A DNA stretch of 64,000 nucleotides, from contig NZ_BBJJ01000009.1 of NCBI RefSeq assembly GCF_000739815.1, positions 1 through 64,000 on the forward strand, in the 5' to 3' direction. Of this stretch, positions 26,197-35,615 are shown piece by piece. Made by a program: the position numbers and the translations under genes. The number at the start of each line of letters is the position of its first letter. The stretch's first letter is position 1. The DNA is from Paraburkholderia mimosarum LMG 23256 = NBRC 106338 (GTDB lineage: Bacteria > Pseudomonadota > Gammaproteobacteria > Burkholderiales > Burkholderiaceae). Below the pieces are notes generated by a model, which was not told where the DNA came from, did no database searches, and saw nothing but the letters and a program-made list of their open reading frames with translations.

Positions 26197-26812
26197 GGCT
26201 GCGGTCGTGCGCGTGGCCGTCGCAATGACCGTGGTCGTGTCCGCAATCCAGGTCGTGCGCGTGATCTTCGCCATGGGCGTGATCGTGCGCATGTGCGTGA
26301 CCGTGATGCTCGTCGTACACGCGTTGCGCGAGCGCGTAGTCGTCGGCGAAGGTTTCGTCGTGGCCGTGGCGGTGACCGCCTCCGTATGCGCCCGATTCCG
26401 GCTGGAAAGGCAACTGCACGCGCTCGACCTGGGCACCCAGGCGCTTGAGCATGTCTTCGAGCACGGGGTCCGCTTCGAGCTTGAGTTCGTCCGCGCCTAC
26501 TTCCACCGGCGTATGGCGGTTGCCGAGGTGATACGCCGCGCGCGTGAGCGTGAGGCGATCGCTCGCGCGTACGCGCAGCACGCTCTCGGCCGCCGCGATC
26601 ACGCGCACGAGGCCGCCATCGTCGGCCACGAGGATGTCGCCGTCGCGCAGCACTGTGCCGCGCGGCAGGACCACGCCCACTTCCTCGCCCGTATCGAGCG
26701 TGGCCGCGAAGCGGCTCTTGCAGCGCGCGTCGTACGGGAGCGTGAGCGTGGGCGCGCGATTGACCAGCACCGGTGCGAGTTTCGCGTTGAGCCGTTTGTC
26801 GATTGTGCGCAT
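26183..26812 (-). CDS. ureE: Urease nickel metallochaperone UreE with long His-rich tail
   Basis: A 209-residue UreE. The N-terminal peptide-binding and central metal-binding domains (about 1-145) are followed by a ~60-residue tail packed with His and Asp (repeats of [20 protein letters not shown]) that can store several nickel ions. It also reads [12 protein letters not shown], which contains the dimer-interface metal His of the family. It lies 9 bases downstream of ureC. Confidence 0.95.
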   Translation of the reverse strand: MRTIDKRLNAKLAPVLVNRAPTLTLPYDARCKSRFAATLDTGEEVGVVLPRGTVLRDGDILVADDGGLVRVIAAAESVLRVRASDRLTLTRAAYHLGNRHTPVEVGADELKLEADPVLEDMLKRLGAQVERVQLPFQPESGAYGGGHRHGHDETFADDYALAQRVYDEHHGHAHAHDHAHGEDHAHDLDCGHDHGHCDGHAHDRSHEHR

Positions 26813-26821
26813 GCCAAAACC

Positions 26822-28552
26822 TTAGAACAGGAAGTAACGCTGCGCCATCGGCAGCACCGTCGCCGGCTCGCAAGTGAGCAACTGGCCGTCGGCGAGCACC
26901 TGATACGTTTCAGGATCGACGCTGATCGACGGCTGCCACGCGTTATGAATCATGTCGGCCTTCGTCACGCTGCGGCAGTTGCGCACCGCCACCACGCGCT
27001 TTTGCAGGCCATAGCGCTCGGTAATGCCCTTGTCGAGCGAAAGCTGCGAGACGAAGGTGAGCGACGTTTGTGCGAGCGCCCGGCCGCGCGTGGCGAACAT
27101 CTCCCGATAGTGCACGGGCTGCGGCGTGGGAATCGAGGCGTTCGGGTCGCCCATCTGCGCGAGCGCGATCATGCCGCCCTTGAGGATGAGCGATGGCTTG
27201 ATGCCGAAGAACGCCGGCTCCCAGAACACGAGATCGGCCCACTTGCCCGGCTCGATCGAACCCACTTCGTGCGCGATGCCGTGCGTGAGCGCGGGATTGA
27301 TCGTGTACTTCGCAATGTAGCGCTTCACGCGGAAGTTGTCGTTGCGCGTGCTGTTTGCACCCCCGTTTGCGCCCCCGTCCTCGGGCAGCGCGCCGCGCTG
27401 CACCTTCATCTTGTGCGCGGTCTGCCACGTGCGGATGATGACTTCGCCCACCCGGCCCATCGCCTGGGAATCCGAAGAGAGCATCGACAGCGCGCCGAGA
27501 TCGTGGAGGATGTCCTCGGCCGCGATGGTCTCGCGGCGAATGCGCGACTCGGCGAACGCGATGTCTTCGGCAATCGACGGGTCGAGGTGATGGCACACCA
27601 TCAGCATGTCGAGGTGCTCGTCGAGCGTGTTGATCGTGTATGGGCGCGTGGGGTTCGTCGAGGAGGGCAGCACGTTCGCCTCGCCGCACACCTTGATGAT
27701 GTCGGGGGCGTGGCCGCCGCCCGCGCCTTCCGTGTGGTACGTGTGGATCGTGCGGCCCTTGAACGCGGCCACGGTCGCTTCCACGAAGCCCGATTCGTTG
27801 AGCGTGTCGGTGTGAATGGCGACCTGGGTGTCCGTTGCGTCCGCAACGCTGAGGCAGTTGTCGATGGCCGCCGGCGTCGAGCCCCAGTCCTCGTGGAGCT
27901 TCAGGCCGATCGCGCCCGCCGCGATCTGCTCTTCGGCCGGTGCGGGCAAGCTCACGTTGCCCTTGCCGAGAAAGCCGAGGTTGATCGGCCAGCCGTCGGC
28001 GGCCTGCAGCATGCGCTCCATGTGCCACGGGCCCGGCGTGCAGGTCGTGGCGTTGGTGCCCGTGGCGGGGCCGGTGCCGCCGCCCAGCATGGTCGTCACG
28101 CCCGAGGCGAGCGCCTCGTCGATCTGCTGCGGGCTGATGAAGTGGATGTGTGTGTCGATGCCGCCGGCCGTCACGATCTGGCCTTCGCCCGCGATCACTT
28201 CCGTCGAGGCGCCAATGGGAATCGTCACGCCCGGCTGCACGTCGGGGTTGCCGGCCTTGCCGATCTTCCAGACGCGGCCGTCCTTGATGCCGATATCGGC
28301 CTTCACGATGCCCCAATGGTCGACGATCACGGCGTTCGTGACCACGGTGTCGGCCACTTCGGCGTGCAGGCGCTGCGACTGGCCCATGCCGTCGCGTATC
28401 ACCTTGCCGCCGCCAAATTTGACCTCGTCGCCGTAGACCGTGTAGTCGCGCTCGATCTCGATGATGAGTTCGGTGTCGGCGAGGCGCACGCGGTCGCCGG
28501 TCGTGGGGCCGAACATCTCCGCATAGGCGCGGCGGCCGATCTTCAATGTCAT
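26822..28552 (-). CDS. ureC: Urease alpha subunit UreC
   Basis: A 576-residue catalytic subunit that hydrolyses urea to ammonia and carbamate. The nickel ligands are visible: His135 and His137 in DTHIHF, the lysine to be carbamylated (Lys218, in GLKLHEDWG), and the downstream His residues in VAIHTDT and [16 protein letters not shown]. The mobile flap Cys320-His321-His322 (VCHHLD) is intact. The length matches the family, and no defect is seen. Confidence 0.98.
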   Translation of the reverse strand: MTLKIGRRAYAEMFGPTTGDRVRLADTELIIEIERDYTVYGDEVKFGGGKVIRDGMGQSQRLHAEVADTVVTNAVIVDHWGIVKADIGIKDGRVWKIGKAGNPDVQPGVTIPIGASTEVIAGEGQIVTAGGIDTHIHFISPQQIDEALASGVTTMLGGGTGPATGTNATTCTPGPWHMERMLQAADGWPINLGFLGKGNVSLPAPAEEQIAAGAIGLKLHEDWGSTPAAIDNCLSVADATDTQVAIHTDTLNESGFVEATVAAFKGRTIHTYHTEGAGGGHAPDIIKVCGEANVLPSSTNPTRPYTINTLDEHLDMLMVCHHLDPSIAEDIAFAESRIRRETIAAEDILHDLGALSMLSSDSQAMGRVGEVIIRTWQTAHKMKVQRGALPEDGGANGGANSTRNDNFRVKRYIAKYTINPALTHGIAHEVGSIEPGKWADLVFWEPAFFGIKPSLILKGGMIALAQMGDPNASIPTPQPVHYREMFATRGRALAQTSLTFVSQLSLDKGITERYGLQKRVVAVRNCRSVTKADMIHNAWQPSISVDPETYQVLADGQLLTCEPATVLPMAQRYFLF

Positions 28553-28603
28553 GTCCGATTCCTGATGAATTCGCTTGAATGCGCTTGAATGCGATCGCCG
28601 CGC

Positions 28604-28909
28604 TCAGAGCGGGCCCATCACCTTGCCGTTGAAGCCGTAGACGGCGCGCTCCCCCGCAAGCGCGACGAGCTCGACCGTGCGCTCTTGCCCTGGCTCGAAG
28701 CGCACCGCCGTGCCCGCCGCAATGTTCAGGCGAAAGCCGCGTGCGGCTTCGCGATCGAACGACAGCGCCGCGTTGACCTCGTAGAAGTGGAAGTGCGAGC
28801 CGATCTGCACGGGGCGGTCTCCCGTGTTCGCGACCGTCACGGTGACGGTTTCGCGGCCCGCGTTGAGTTCGATTTCGCCGTCGTCGATCAGCATTTCGCC
28901 GGGGATCAT
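28604..28909 (-). CDS. ureB: Urease beta subunit UreB
   Basis: A 101-residue structural subunit. [20 protein letters not shown] and [10 protein letters not shown] are diagnostic. The ATG at 28909 is preferred over one 21 bases upstream because AGGAG lies 8 bases before it and family members begin MIPGE. It assembles with UreA and UreC into the (alpha-beta-gamma)3 enzyme. Confidence 0.96.
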   Translation of the reverse strand: MIPGEMLIDDGEIELNAGRETVTVTVANTGDRPVQIGSHFHFYEVNAALSFDREAARGFRLNIAAGTAVRFEPGQERTVELVALAGERAVYGFNGKVMGPL

Positions 28910-28926
28910 GGTTGGCTCCTGTCGAC

Positions 28927-29229
28927 TCAAGGGATCGGGTGGTGGACGGTGACGAGCTTGGTGCCGTCGGGGAAGGTCGCTTCGACCTGAATGTCGGGGA
29001 TCATCTCGGGCACGCCTTCCATCACGTCCTCGCGCGTGAGCAGCGTGGTGCCGTAATGCATGACCTCGGCGACGGTCTGGCCGTCGCGGGCCGCCTCCAT
29101 CAGCGCGGCGCTGATGAAGGCGACCGCTTCGGGGTAGTTGAGCTTGAGGCCGCGTGCGCGGCGCCTTTCGGCGAGCAGCGCGGCGGTGAAGATCAGGAGC
29201 TTGTCTTTCTCGCGTGGCGTGAGCTTCAT
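28927..29229 (-). CDS. ureA: Urease gamma subunit UreA
   Basis: A 100-residue structural subunit. It begins [20 protein letters not shown] and contains [21 protein letters not shown] and [21 protein letters not shown]. It is the first gene after a 250-base gap from ureD. That gap holds a sigma-54 promoter, so ureABCEFG probably has its own nitrogen-controlled transcript. Confidence 0.97.
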   Translation of the reverse strand: MKLTPREKDKLLIFTAALLAERRRARGLKLNYPEAVAFISAALMEAARDGQTVAEVMHYGTTLLTREDVMEGVPEMIPDIQVEATFPDGTKLVTVHHPIP

Positions 29230-29340
29230 CGTTCTCGGTCGAGGTTGGGCATGCGCGATGCGCGCCGATCCAGCTTACGGGAGCGAGGTTACGCGGAGCT
29301 TGCTATTTCGCACGCGGCGCGCGCATCGATGCAAGCTCTT

Positions 29341-29356
29341 AGCAAGGTATGTGCCA
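29341..29356 (-). promoter_or_regulatory. Sigma-54 (RpoN) -24/-12 promoter of ureABCEFG
   Basis: On the minus strand the sequence reads TGGCACATACCTTGCT, which matches the consensus TGGCAC-N5-TTGCW at every specified base. It lies about 110 bases upstream of the ureA start, leaving a leader of about 100 bases. Confidence 0.85.
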
Positions 29357-29449
29357 ATGAAGGGGGCCAGCATGGATGCACCATTTCCGGCGCGCTTTCG
29401 CACCATGCCGGCGTTGCTGCGTTGCGAAATGGTGCGGCGATGCGCGCAT

Positions 29450-29468
29450 GCGCACGGGCCTGGTGCGT
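29450..29468. promoter_or_regulatory. Candidate NtrC-binding site upstream of ureA
   Basis: GCAC and GTGC half-sites are separated by 7 bases (GCACGGGCCTGGTGC, 29452-29466), the spacing of the NtrC consensus TGCAC-N7-GTGCA. It lies about 100 bases upstream of the sigma-54 promoter, a normal enhancer distance. Additional single half-sites (GCACCA/TGGTGC) occur at 29378-29384, 29399-29404 and 29430-29435. Confidence 0.6.
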
Positions 29469-29479
29469 GTGATGGTCGT

Positions 29480-30385
29480 TCAGGTCGTCCACAAACGCAG
29501 CGGTGCTGCCTTCACGCCATGCACGAACGGGCGCAGCGCCGTCCAGCATTGGGCGAGCGTGTGCTGCAGCGGCTCCATCGAACGTGCGATCACCCGCACG
29601 AGCAGCACGCCGGGCGCGATGCAGCTCGCGCCCGAGCGCAGCGTGTCGTCGAACGGCAGGATGACCGCGAGATCTTGTGCGAGCGCTTCGTTGCATGCAG
29701 GGCCGATGGCCCACAGCACGCCGAAGGCGGGGTAGCCCGCGAGCCCTTGCGGCGCGTCGCGCAACGGGTCGGCGGCGTCGATGAGCGCGCGTTCGAGCCA
29801 GAGCAACGCGTTGTCGTCTTGCGCTTCGGATGCGGTGCGCGTCACGCGCGTGAGCGCGCGCACCATGCCCGCGGACCAGCGCTCGCCCGCGGCCTGGCGG
29901 CCCAGTTGCGTCGCGTCCCAGCCGATGGCCGTCGCGCCCGCGCCGAGCGCGAGCGCGAATTCGAGTTCGGCGTGCGCGTGGTCGAACACGAGGTTGTTCT
30001 GTGGCAGCCAGTCGAGCTTCGCGCCCGCGCCCACGCGCACGTTGATGCGCTGGCGCGCCACGCGGCCGTTGGACTTGTACCACTTGGTCGCGCCCGGCGT
30101 GGTGAGCACCGCGTGGGCGCCGTCGCCCACGTTCACGTCGATATCGAGCCGGTCGCCCCCCGCGATGCCCGCGGGCGGATGCACGATCACCGCGTGGCAG
30201 ATCGCGTCGCCTTCGGGGTAGAGCGGTCGTTGCACGCGCAACGGCCCCACGTGCAGGCGATGCGCAAGCGTCGTGCGCTCACCGTTGCGCTCGAAACCCA
30301 GTTCGAGTTTCGCCGCCCATTCCTGATGCGCGGTGCTGCGAAACGTGGTGTTGGCGAGTGCGGTGTGATCGGCGTGAAGCGACAT
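29480..30385 (-). CDS. ureD: Urease accessory protein UreD/UreH
   Basis: A 301-residue accessory protein that binds apo-urease and recruits UreF and UreG. It has [30 protein letters not shown] and [11 protein letters not shown], both diagnostic. The ATG at 30385 gives the usual length, and longer starts add low-complexity Gly/Arg/Thr sequence. It is the first gene of the cluster and is separated from ureA by 250 bases carrying the sigma-54 promoter, so ureD may also be transcribed separately. Confidence 0.93.
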   Translation of the reverse strand: MSLHADHTALANTTFRSTAHQEWAAKLELGFERNGERTTLAHRLHVGPLRVQRPLYPEGDAICHAVIVHPPAGIAGGDRLDIDVNVGDGAHAVLTTPGATKWYKSNGRVARQRINVRVGAGAKLDWLPQNNLVFDHAHAELEFALALGAGATAIGWDATQLGRQAAGERWSAGMVRALTRVTRTASEAQDDNALLWLERALIDAADPLRDAPQGLAGYPAFGVLWAIGPACNEALAQDLAVILPFDDTLRSGASCIAPGVLLVRVIARSMEPLQHTLAQCWTALRPFVHGVKAAPLRLWTT

Positions 30386-30565
30386 GCTTGGGCGGTGGGG
30401 AAGAAGGCGTGGAATGGCGTGGAGGATAGCACGCACGCCGACACGTGCGCCTGACTGGATCGGAGCGGGCGGCACGGGCCGCCATACTCCGGCGGGTGAG
30501 TTTGGCAGTGGGAATGGAATGGCGACCGGTGATGCGGTCAATGGCCAATCACAGGGGAAACGCAA

Positions 30566-32248
30566 ATGAAGCAGCCCCGTTTCATGTGGCGCACCGGCGT
30601 GCTGATGATCGCTATTTTCTTCGCCAGTTGCAGCGGCGGCGGTGGCGGCTCGGATTCCGGTTCGAGCATGCCGCCCAGTAGTACGCCTGGCAGTCCGCCC
30701 AGCAGTCCGCCCAGCAGTCCCCCCAGCGCGCCGTCCGGGATGTCCGCGAGTGTGGTGACCTACCACAACGACATCGCTCGTACTGGCCAGCAGCTCGCCG
30801 AGACGACACTCTCGCCCGCCAACGTGAACGCAGCGAAGTTCGGCAAGATCGGGTTTTACACCGTCGACGGCAAGGTCGACGCGCAGCCGCTCTATCTGTC
30901 ACAGGTCTCGATTGCGGGCGGTACCCACAATGTGCTGTATGTCGCGACCGAAAATGCAAGCCTCTACGCGTTCGACGCGGACACGGGCGCCGTGCTCTGG
31001 GCCGTCTCGACGCTCGGCAAGAACGAGACGCCCAGCGATGACCGTGGCTGCAGCCAGATTTCACCGCAAATCGGCATTACGTCGACGCCGGTCATCGATC
31101 GCACGCGCGGGGCGATCTATGTCGTCAGTATGTCGAAGGATGCGACGAGTGGCTATCACCAGCGCATCCATGCGCTTAACATTACGACGGGTGCCGAGTT
31201 GTTCGGCGGCCCCACTGAAATCACCGCCTCGTATCCCGGGAACGGACCGAACAGTTCGGGCGGGCTGGTCGCGTTCGATCCGAAACAGTACGCGGAGCGT
31301 CAATCGCTGCTCGAGCTAAACGGCACGATCTATACGGCCTGGACTTCGCACTGTGACATCGCGCCCTATAACGGCTGGGTGATCGCCTACAGCGCGGACA
31401 CGCTCATGCGGACAAGCGTGCTGAGCCTAACGCCGAACGGCGTGGAAGGCTCGATCTGGATGAGCGGCGCGGGCATGGCATCGGACGGCCAGTCGATCTA
31501 TCTTCTCGATGCGAACGGCACCTTCGACACGACGCTCACCGCAAACGGGTTTCCGTCACTTGGCGACTACGGCAATGCATTCCTGAAGCTTGGCGCGACC
31601 AATGGGCTGACGGTCTCGGACTACTTCAGCGTGTCGAACACGGTCGCCGAATCGGACGCGGACGAGGATCTTGGCTCGGGCGGCGCGCTCGTGCTGCCGG
31701 ATTTGACCGATTCAAATGGCGTCGTCCATCACCTCGCGTTAGGCGCGGGGAAGGACACAAACATCTACGTCGTCAACCGGGACTCGATGGGCAAGTTCAG
31801 CGCAAGCACGAACAACGTCTACCAGCAGATCAACGGGCAACTCACGGGGGCTGTGTTCGGCATGCCTGCGTACTTCAACAACACGGTCTATTTCGGCGCG
31901 GTTGGCGACAGCATCAAGGCGTTCAGCGTGAGCGGCGCGAAGTTGTCGAACGCGCCGACGAGCCAGTCGCCGGAGACTTTCGACTATCCGGGTGCCACAC
32001 CGAGCGTCTCGGCAAACGGCACGGTGAACGGGATCGTGTGGGTGGCGCAAAACGGCAATACTGCCGGGCTGTACGCATATGATGCGACGAACCTCGCGCA
32101 TGAACTGTATAACAGCAACCAGGCGCCCAACGCGCGCGATCAGTTCGGCGCGGGCAACAAGTTCATCACGCCGATGATTGCGAACGGCAAGGTCTACGTC
32201 GGAACGCAAAACGGCGTCGCGGTGTTCGGGCTGCTCGGCAGCCAATAG
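30566..32248 (+). CDS. Lipoprotein with PQQ-like beta-propeller
   Basis: A 560-residue protein. A signal peptide ends in a lipobox (FFASC, Cys22), followed by a Gly/Ser/Pro linker with PPSSTPGS- and SPPS-type tandem repeats (about 30-57). The rest is a propeller with repeats such as [24 protein letters not shown]. These blades resemble the PQQ-dependent dehydrogenase/BamB fold, but the cofactor-binding residues of quinoprotein dehydrogenases are not evident, so enzyme activity is not claimed. A CAGGGGAAA site precedes the ATG. It is transcribed divergently from ureD and opens the accessory block between the ure and urt clusters. Confidence 0.75.
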   Translation: MKQPRFMWRTGVLMIAIFFASCSGGGGGSDSGSSMPPSSTPGSPPSSPPSSPPSAPSGMSASVVTYHNDIARTGQQLAETTLSPANVNAAKFGKIGFYTVDGKVDAQPLYLSQVSIAGGTHNVLYVATENASLYAFDADTGAVLWAVSTLGKNETPSDDRGCSQISPQIGITSTPVIDRTRGAIYVVSMSKDATSGYHQRIHALNITTGAELFGGPTEITASYPGNGPNSSGGLVAFDPKQYAERQSLLELNGTIYTAWTSHCDIAPYNGWVIAYSADTLMRTSVLSLTPNGVEGSIWMSGAGMASDGQSIYLLDANGTFDTTLTANGFPSLGDYGNAFLKLGATNGLTVSDYFSVSNTVAESDADEDLGSGGALVLPDLTDSNGVVHHLALGAGKDTNIYVVNRDSMGKFSASTNNVYQQINGQLTGAVFGMPAYFNNTVYFGAVGDSIKAFSVSGAKLSNAPTSQSPETFDYPGATPSVSANGTVNGIVWVAQNGNTAGLYAYDATNLAHELYNSNQAPNARDQFGAGNKFITPMIANGKVYVGTQNGVAVFGLLGSQ

Positions 32249-32522
32249 GGCGCCGCACAGCCCATAAGGCTGCCCTCTCGGACAGCCCGAAACCTGGGAG
32301 CACCATTCAGTGAAGTTTGTCGGCCAGAACCGGCGCCGGCGCCGTCAAGCCGAAGCAGCAAGCCAACTGCGCGGTTCTGTGAGAGCAGATGCGCATTGCA
32401 GAACGTCCTTGTGAAAGCAGAGTCCGCGAGGCCATATGGCAGACGGTGCGCTTGCGCGACTGCATCTTCGGGATGGGCCGAAGTCGCAGCCATGAGGCCG
32501 CACCGTTGGTGACGGTCTCTTA

Positions 32523-32861
32523 TCAGCCGGGAAAGGGCACGTCGTAGGCGTCGCCTGAACGGCTCAAAGGGGCATTGGGGGCTGCAGCTGTACGACATCG
32601 TAAGCCAGCAGGTGTGCGTGCTCTTTGCGAATCCCTTTTGTGACCTGCTGTCAATGCCCACAGGAAAGCGATAACCCACCCGAGCACGGACCATCCGAGC
32701 AGCACATTAAGTCCCTTGATCGCGACGCGATTGGGGTGCTGACGGTGGAAGGCGATGATCGCCGGCATGAAATACAGCACCGTCAGCACCACCAGAATCG
32801 CGCCTGGATAACTGACAGCGGGCGTGTCCAGGGCCCCGTTGCTCACATGATGGTCAGACAT
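32523..32861 (-). CDS. Superinfection-immunity-like small membrane protein, copy 2
   Basis: A 112-residue paralogue of the product of 4897-5196. The shared core is [12 protein letters not shown], then [20 protein letters not shown], giving two membrane segments. The gene has the same G-rich ribosome-binding region and a related upstream sequence. The C-terminal tail differs from copy 1. Membership of the T4 Imm-like family is supported by the motif. A function in phage exclusion is inferred only. Confidence 0.75.
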   Translation of the reverse strand: MSDHHVSNGALDTPAVSYPGAILVVLTVLYFMPAIIAFHRQHPNRVAIKGLNVLLGWSVLGWVIAFLWALTAGHKRDSQRARTPAGLRCRTAAAPNAPLSRSGDAYDVPFPG

Positions 32862-33633
32862 CTCGTACCCCCGAAAGTGTGTGGATCCGCGAAATCACGC
32901 GACGCGTCTCATTGCGCCTCTTGATCTATGCACCAGCCCCTTAATAAAAATCTGGTATTGAGGCTGCTCGGTAGCTGTATTTGTAGGCGCCAGCAGCCGT
33001 TACCTGTATGCGTTGCCAAACAAAACGAGACATGCAGTTTGCCGCCAGCCGCCGTCTTCTAGATTCAGTGCCCGGCCAAACCACCTGGATCAACGCAGCC
33101 GGTCGGCGGCTGAGCGAACGTCCAAAGGAGACTCCGGACTTTGAGAAACTCAACGGAGCTCGAGCGCCCCGGCTATGACGCACTGACAGGCGAGGGCGCT
33201 GGCCCGTTCGAGCCTGTACTTAGGGAGTGACTAGGACCTAGGGGGCTCGCCGGCCACGGCACGGTTTAACGCTCGTTCGGGCGCCTTGCACGAGTTCTCG
33301 GCTGTAGCGCCGGGTTTTGCCGTTAGCAACGTCCGCCTCGCGCAGTTGAAGCGTTGCCAGCAGTTCCGAGCGTCGCTCCGTCCGTCGCCATCGTCTTCGC
33401 CGCTTCCTGAGAAGACCGGTTGCCCGGCTTTGTTCGGGGCGGTCATTGGGTGGCGCACGCGTCGATGCCAGTGCGCCGCAGGATTGAGGCCAGCCGGTCG
33501 CCGCCACTGCGCACCGGTGCCCGCGAGGTCGCACCTATCAAGAAGGCGTCCAGCGACGATTTTTCGACTATTCGTCGTTAGAAATGGCTGTTTGCGATAA
33601 TATTTCGAGACTTCTGAACGTTTTTCGAGTCGC
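32862..33633. other. 772-bp intergenic region: duplicated promoter segment, then unassigned sequence
   Basis: The first ~185 bases resemble the upstream region of the other immunity-like gene (5197-5375), including TGCGTTGCCAAACAAAACGAGACA at 33009-33033. From about 33050 to 33540 no gene is recognised, and a 134-residue minus-strand frame there has no family features. The last ~80 bases hold an inverted repeat and a possible promoter for the Fic gene. Confidence 0.5.
33555..33578 (+). promoter_or_regulatory. Inverted repeat upstream of the Fic gene
   Basis: CGACGA and TCGTCG arms are separated by about 12 bases and lie about 56 bases before the Fic start codon. A TAATAT-like -10 element follows near 33598-33604. 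The arrangement could be an operator. The arm region also contains the TTTTTCG motif that recurs around this gene. Confidence 0.4.
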
Positions 33634-35175
33634 ATGGCCGAACTGGAACCCCTTGGCTACCAGCACCTCATCGAGCACCTGAACCTTGAACCACGGGTTC
33701 GGGCGCTTGAGGCGCCCGCTTATCTCAACGGTTCCGTGAACCAGAAAGTGCGCGGCCACAATGGATTCTGGTATCCGCGCAAGACCGCGGTGGAACAAAC
33801 AATTATCGGGCACGTCGAATTCGCGCTTCGCAATGAGGGGGTGAATCTTGAGGTGCTTGAGGCGGTGTTCGAACACCTGTCCGAGGCGGAACTTCTACGC
33901 CGGTGGTCCGAGTCGCCGAACAGTGCGTTCGTACGAAGGGCATGCTTTTTCTGGGAGTGGCTAACCGGCGGCAACCTGGTCGTCGACAAGAGCCCTTCGG
34001 GCGCCTACGTCGATGCACTGCCAGAGGCTGATTACTTCACGGCGGATTCCGCGCACGCAATCCGGCACCCGAAGTTCCGGGTGCGGGATAACCTGCCAGG
34101 CACGCGTGACTTCTGCCCGCTCGTGCGGCGCGTTGCGCTCGCAGATGGGCCCTCTCTGGACGATTTGCTGGATGAGGCGAGTCTGACGCTGGAGCAGGTC
34201 ACCGACGCAGCATTCTACGAACGCGCGGTGCGCTACCTGTTCCTTTCCGAGACGCGCAGCAGCTACAGCATCGAACGCGAAACGCCCAGCGGCAACAAGG
34301 GTGAGCGCTTTGTCCAGCTTCTTGCCCGGGCCGGCGAGGAAGAGCGCATTACCGAGGATTGGCTCGTCGATTTGCAGAACGTCATCGTCAGGGACACCTA
34401 CGCTCAGGAGGCATCGTACCGGGCGAAACAGAACTGGCTCGAGGACGGAACGGGGCGTGTCACGTTTTTCCCGCCCCCGCCCGAAGACCTTCCACGCGCG
34501 ATGCGAGGCTGGGAGGCGTTCATCAACGAGCAATCCGGTGATGGCGGATATCGGTGTTCCAACGTGCTCGTGCGGTCCGCTTGTGCGGCCTTTGGCTTTG
34601 TCTACCTGCATCCCTTTCTCGATGGGAATGGGCGTATCCACCGCTTCCTGATCCACCACGTGATAAACGGTGCCCGGCGATTGAAGGGCGGCGCCATCGT
34701 GCCGGTTTCGGCGGTCTTCAAGCGCCACGATGATTTATACCTTGACGTGCTCAATGGCTTTTCCCGCCCAACGACGCGACTGTGGCGATACGTGCCCGGC
34801 GAGAACGCGCCGCACGTGGTTGCGTCACCGGGTGGGCGGCCCTACCGGTTCTTTGACGCAACACGGGAGGTTCGCTTCCTGCACCGCATGTTGATCGAGG
34901 CCGTGAGGAACGAGTTGCCACGCGAATTGCACTGGCTAAGCGGATTCGACGCAGCGTTTGAGCAGCTGAACGGCGAACTCAATGTTCCCCGGCCAGACCT
35001 GTCGGCGCTCATCCGCATGGTGCAAACGAACAACGGAAAGCTGTCGTCGAACAAACGCAAAACGTACGCGCATCTGCCCGACGAGGTCATTGCCCGTATC
35101 GAAGAGGTGGTGCGCGAGGCTTTCAAGCTGCCATCGGCACACACCAGCAGTGAGGGCGAATCTTCGCAGCCCTGA
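33634..35175 (+). CDS. Fic family protein (putative AMP/NMP transferase)
   Basis: A 513-residue protein with the Fic core HPFLDGNGRIHR at 326-337: catalytic His326, the acidic Asp330 and the GNGR anion loop, all intact. Upstream, SSYSIERE (209-216) occupies the place of the class II inhibitory helix motif (S/T)xxxE(G/N). The Glu (Glu214) is present, but Arg215 replaces the usual Gly/Asn. The C-terminal ~130 residues are predicted helical, as in large Fic regulators. Fic enzymes attach AMP or related groups to hydroxyls of target proteins. The target is unknown, and no separate antitoxin gene is evident next to it. The start has no strong Shine-Dalgarno sequence. Confidence 0.88.
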   Translation: MAELEPLGYQHLIEHLNLEPRVRALEAPAYLNGSVNQKVRGHNGFWYPRKTAVEQTIIGHVEFALRNEGVNLEVLEAVFEHLSEAELLRRWSESPNSAFVRRACFFWEWLTGGNLVVDKSPSGAYVDALPEADYFTADSAHAIRHPKFRVRDNLPGTRDFCPLVRRVALADGPSLDDLLDEASLTLEQVTDAAFYERAVRYLFLSETRSSYSIERETPSGNKGERFVQLLARAGEEERITEDWLVDLQNVIVRDTYAQEASYRAKQNWLEDGTGRVTFFPPPPEDLPRAMRGWEAFINEQSGDGGYRCSNVLVRSACAAFGFVYLHPFLDGNGRIHRFLIHHVINGARRLKGGAIVPVSAVFKRHDDLYLDVLNGFSRPTTRLWRYVPGENAPHVVASPGGRPYRFFDATREVRFLHRMLIEAVRNELPRELHWLSGFDAAFEQLNGELNVPRPDLSALIRMVQTNNGKLSSNKRKTYAHLPDEVIARIEEVVREAFKLPSAHTSSEGESSQP

Positions 35176-35615
35176 GCGCCGACTGAGCGCCGGGGCACCG
35201 CGGCGCGACAGTTTTTCGAGGAGGGAGCGCCAATGGCAAGGCTGACTGAAGAAATTTCGAGCAATACGACAGTTTTTCGTATGACAACCGTGATGTCGAC
35301 CTGAGCGGGGGGCGTCACCGTTCTACCACCTCGCATACTTTGTGGCGCGGCTTACCGGGCTGCCCATTCCATGGCGTGGCCCGACACGCGGCCTTTGCCG
35401 GGAGGCGGGCAGCACGAACGCGCGGCCCGCCAACCCGCGCTCACCGCTTGACGTGCTTATCGTCCGAATTCCGAAGCTCACCTGCAAGGTGCGGGCAAAG
35501 CCGGCGAGGGCGGTTAAGCGTGGACCGGCGCACGGGCGCGCGGCCCGACCGGCCTGCCGCAGCGCATGCAAAGCCTGGGGGAGGTGGAACGTGGTGCGCG
35601 CCGGTGGTGTGCCGC
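35176..35615. other. 440-bp gap after the Fic gene; possible 23-codon frame, otherwise nothing assigned
   Basis: The segment contains two copies of CGACAGTTTTTCG (35206-35218 and 35267-35279), the second inside an ATACGA/TCGTAT inverted repeat. The frames over 35320-35615 are arginine-rich and look non-coding. Confidence 0.5.
35233..35304 (+). CDS. Possible 23-residue micro-ORF behind the Fic gene
   Basis: An ATG is preceded by GAGGAGGGAG at good spacing and encodes MARLTEEISSNTTVFRMTTVMST before a TGA. The ribosome-binding site is far stronger than that of the Fic gene itself. No homologue is recognised. It may be a real small protein, a leader peptide, or the start of a decayed gene. Confidence 0.3.
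   Translation: MARLTEEISSNTTVFRMTTVMST

Noticed and set aside
26141..28588. An 815-codon plus-strand open frame across the urease genes
   Set aside because: It is antisense to ureC, ureE and ureF, which match their families fully. The translated product is Arg/His/Ala-rich with no domain, as expected from GC-rich codon bias.
30386..30565. A sigma-54 promoter before ureD
   Set aside because: No TGGCAC-N5-TTGC pattern occurs on the minus strand in this gap. Only the ureA and urtA regions have it.
33231..33635. A 134-codon minus-strand frame between the immunity-like gene and fic
   Set aside because: It overlaps the fic promoter, has arginine-rich unstructured sequence and lacks a ribosome-binding site.
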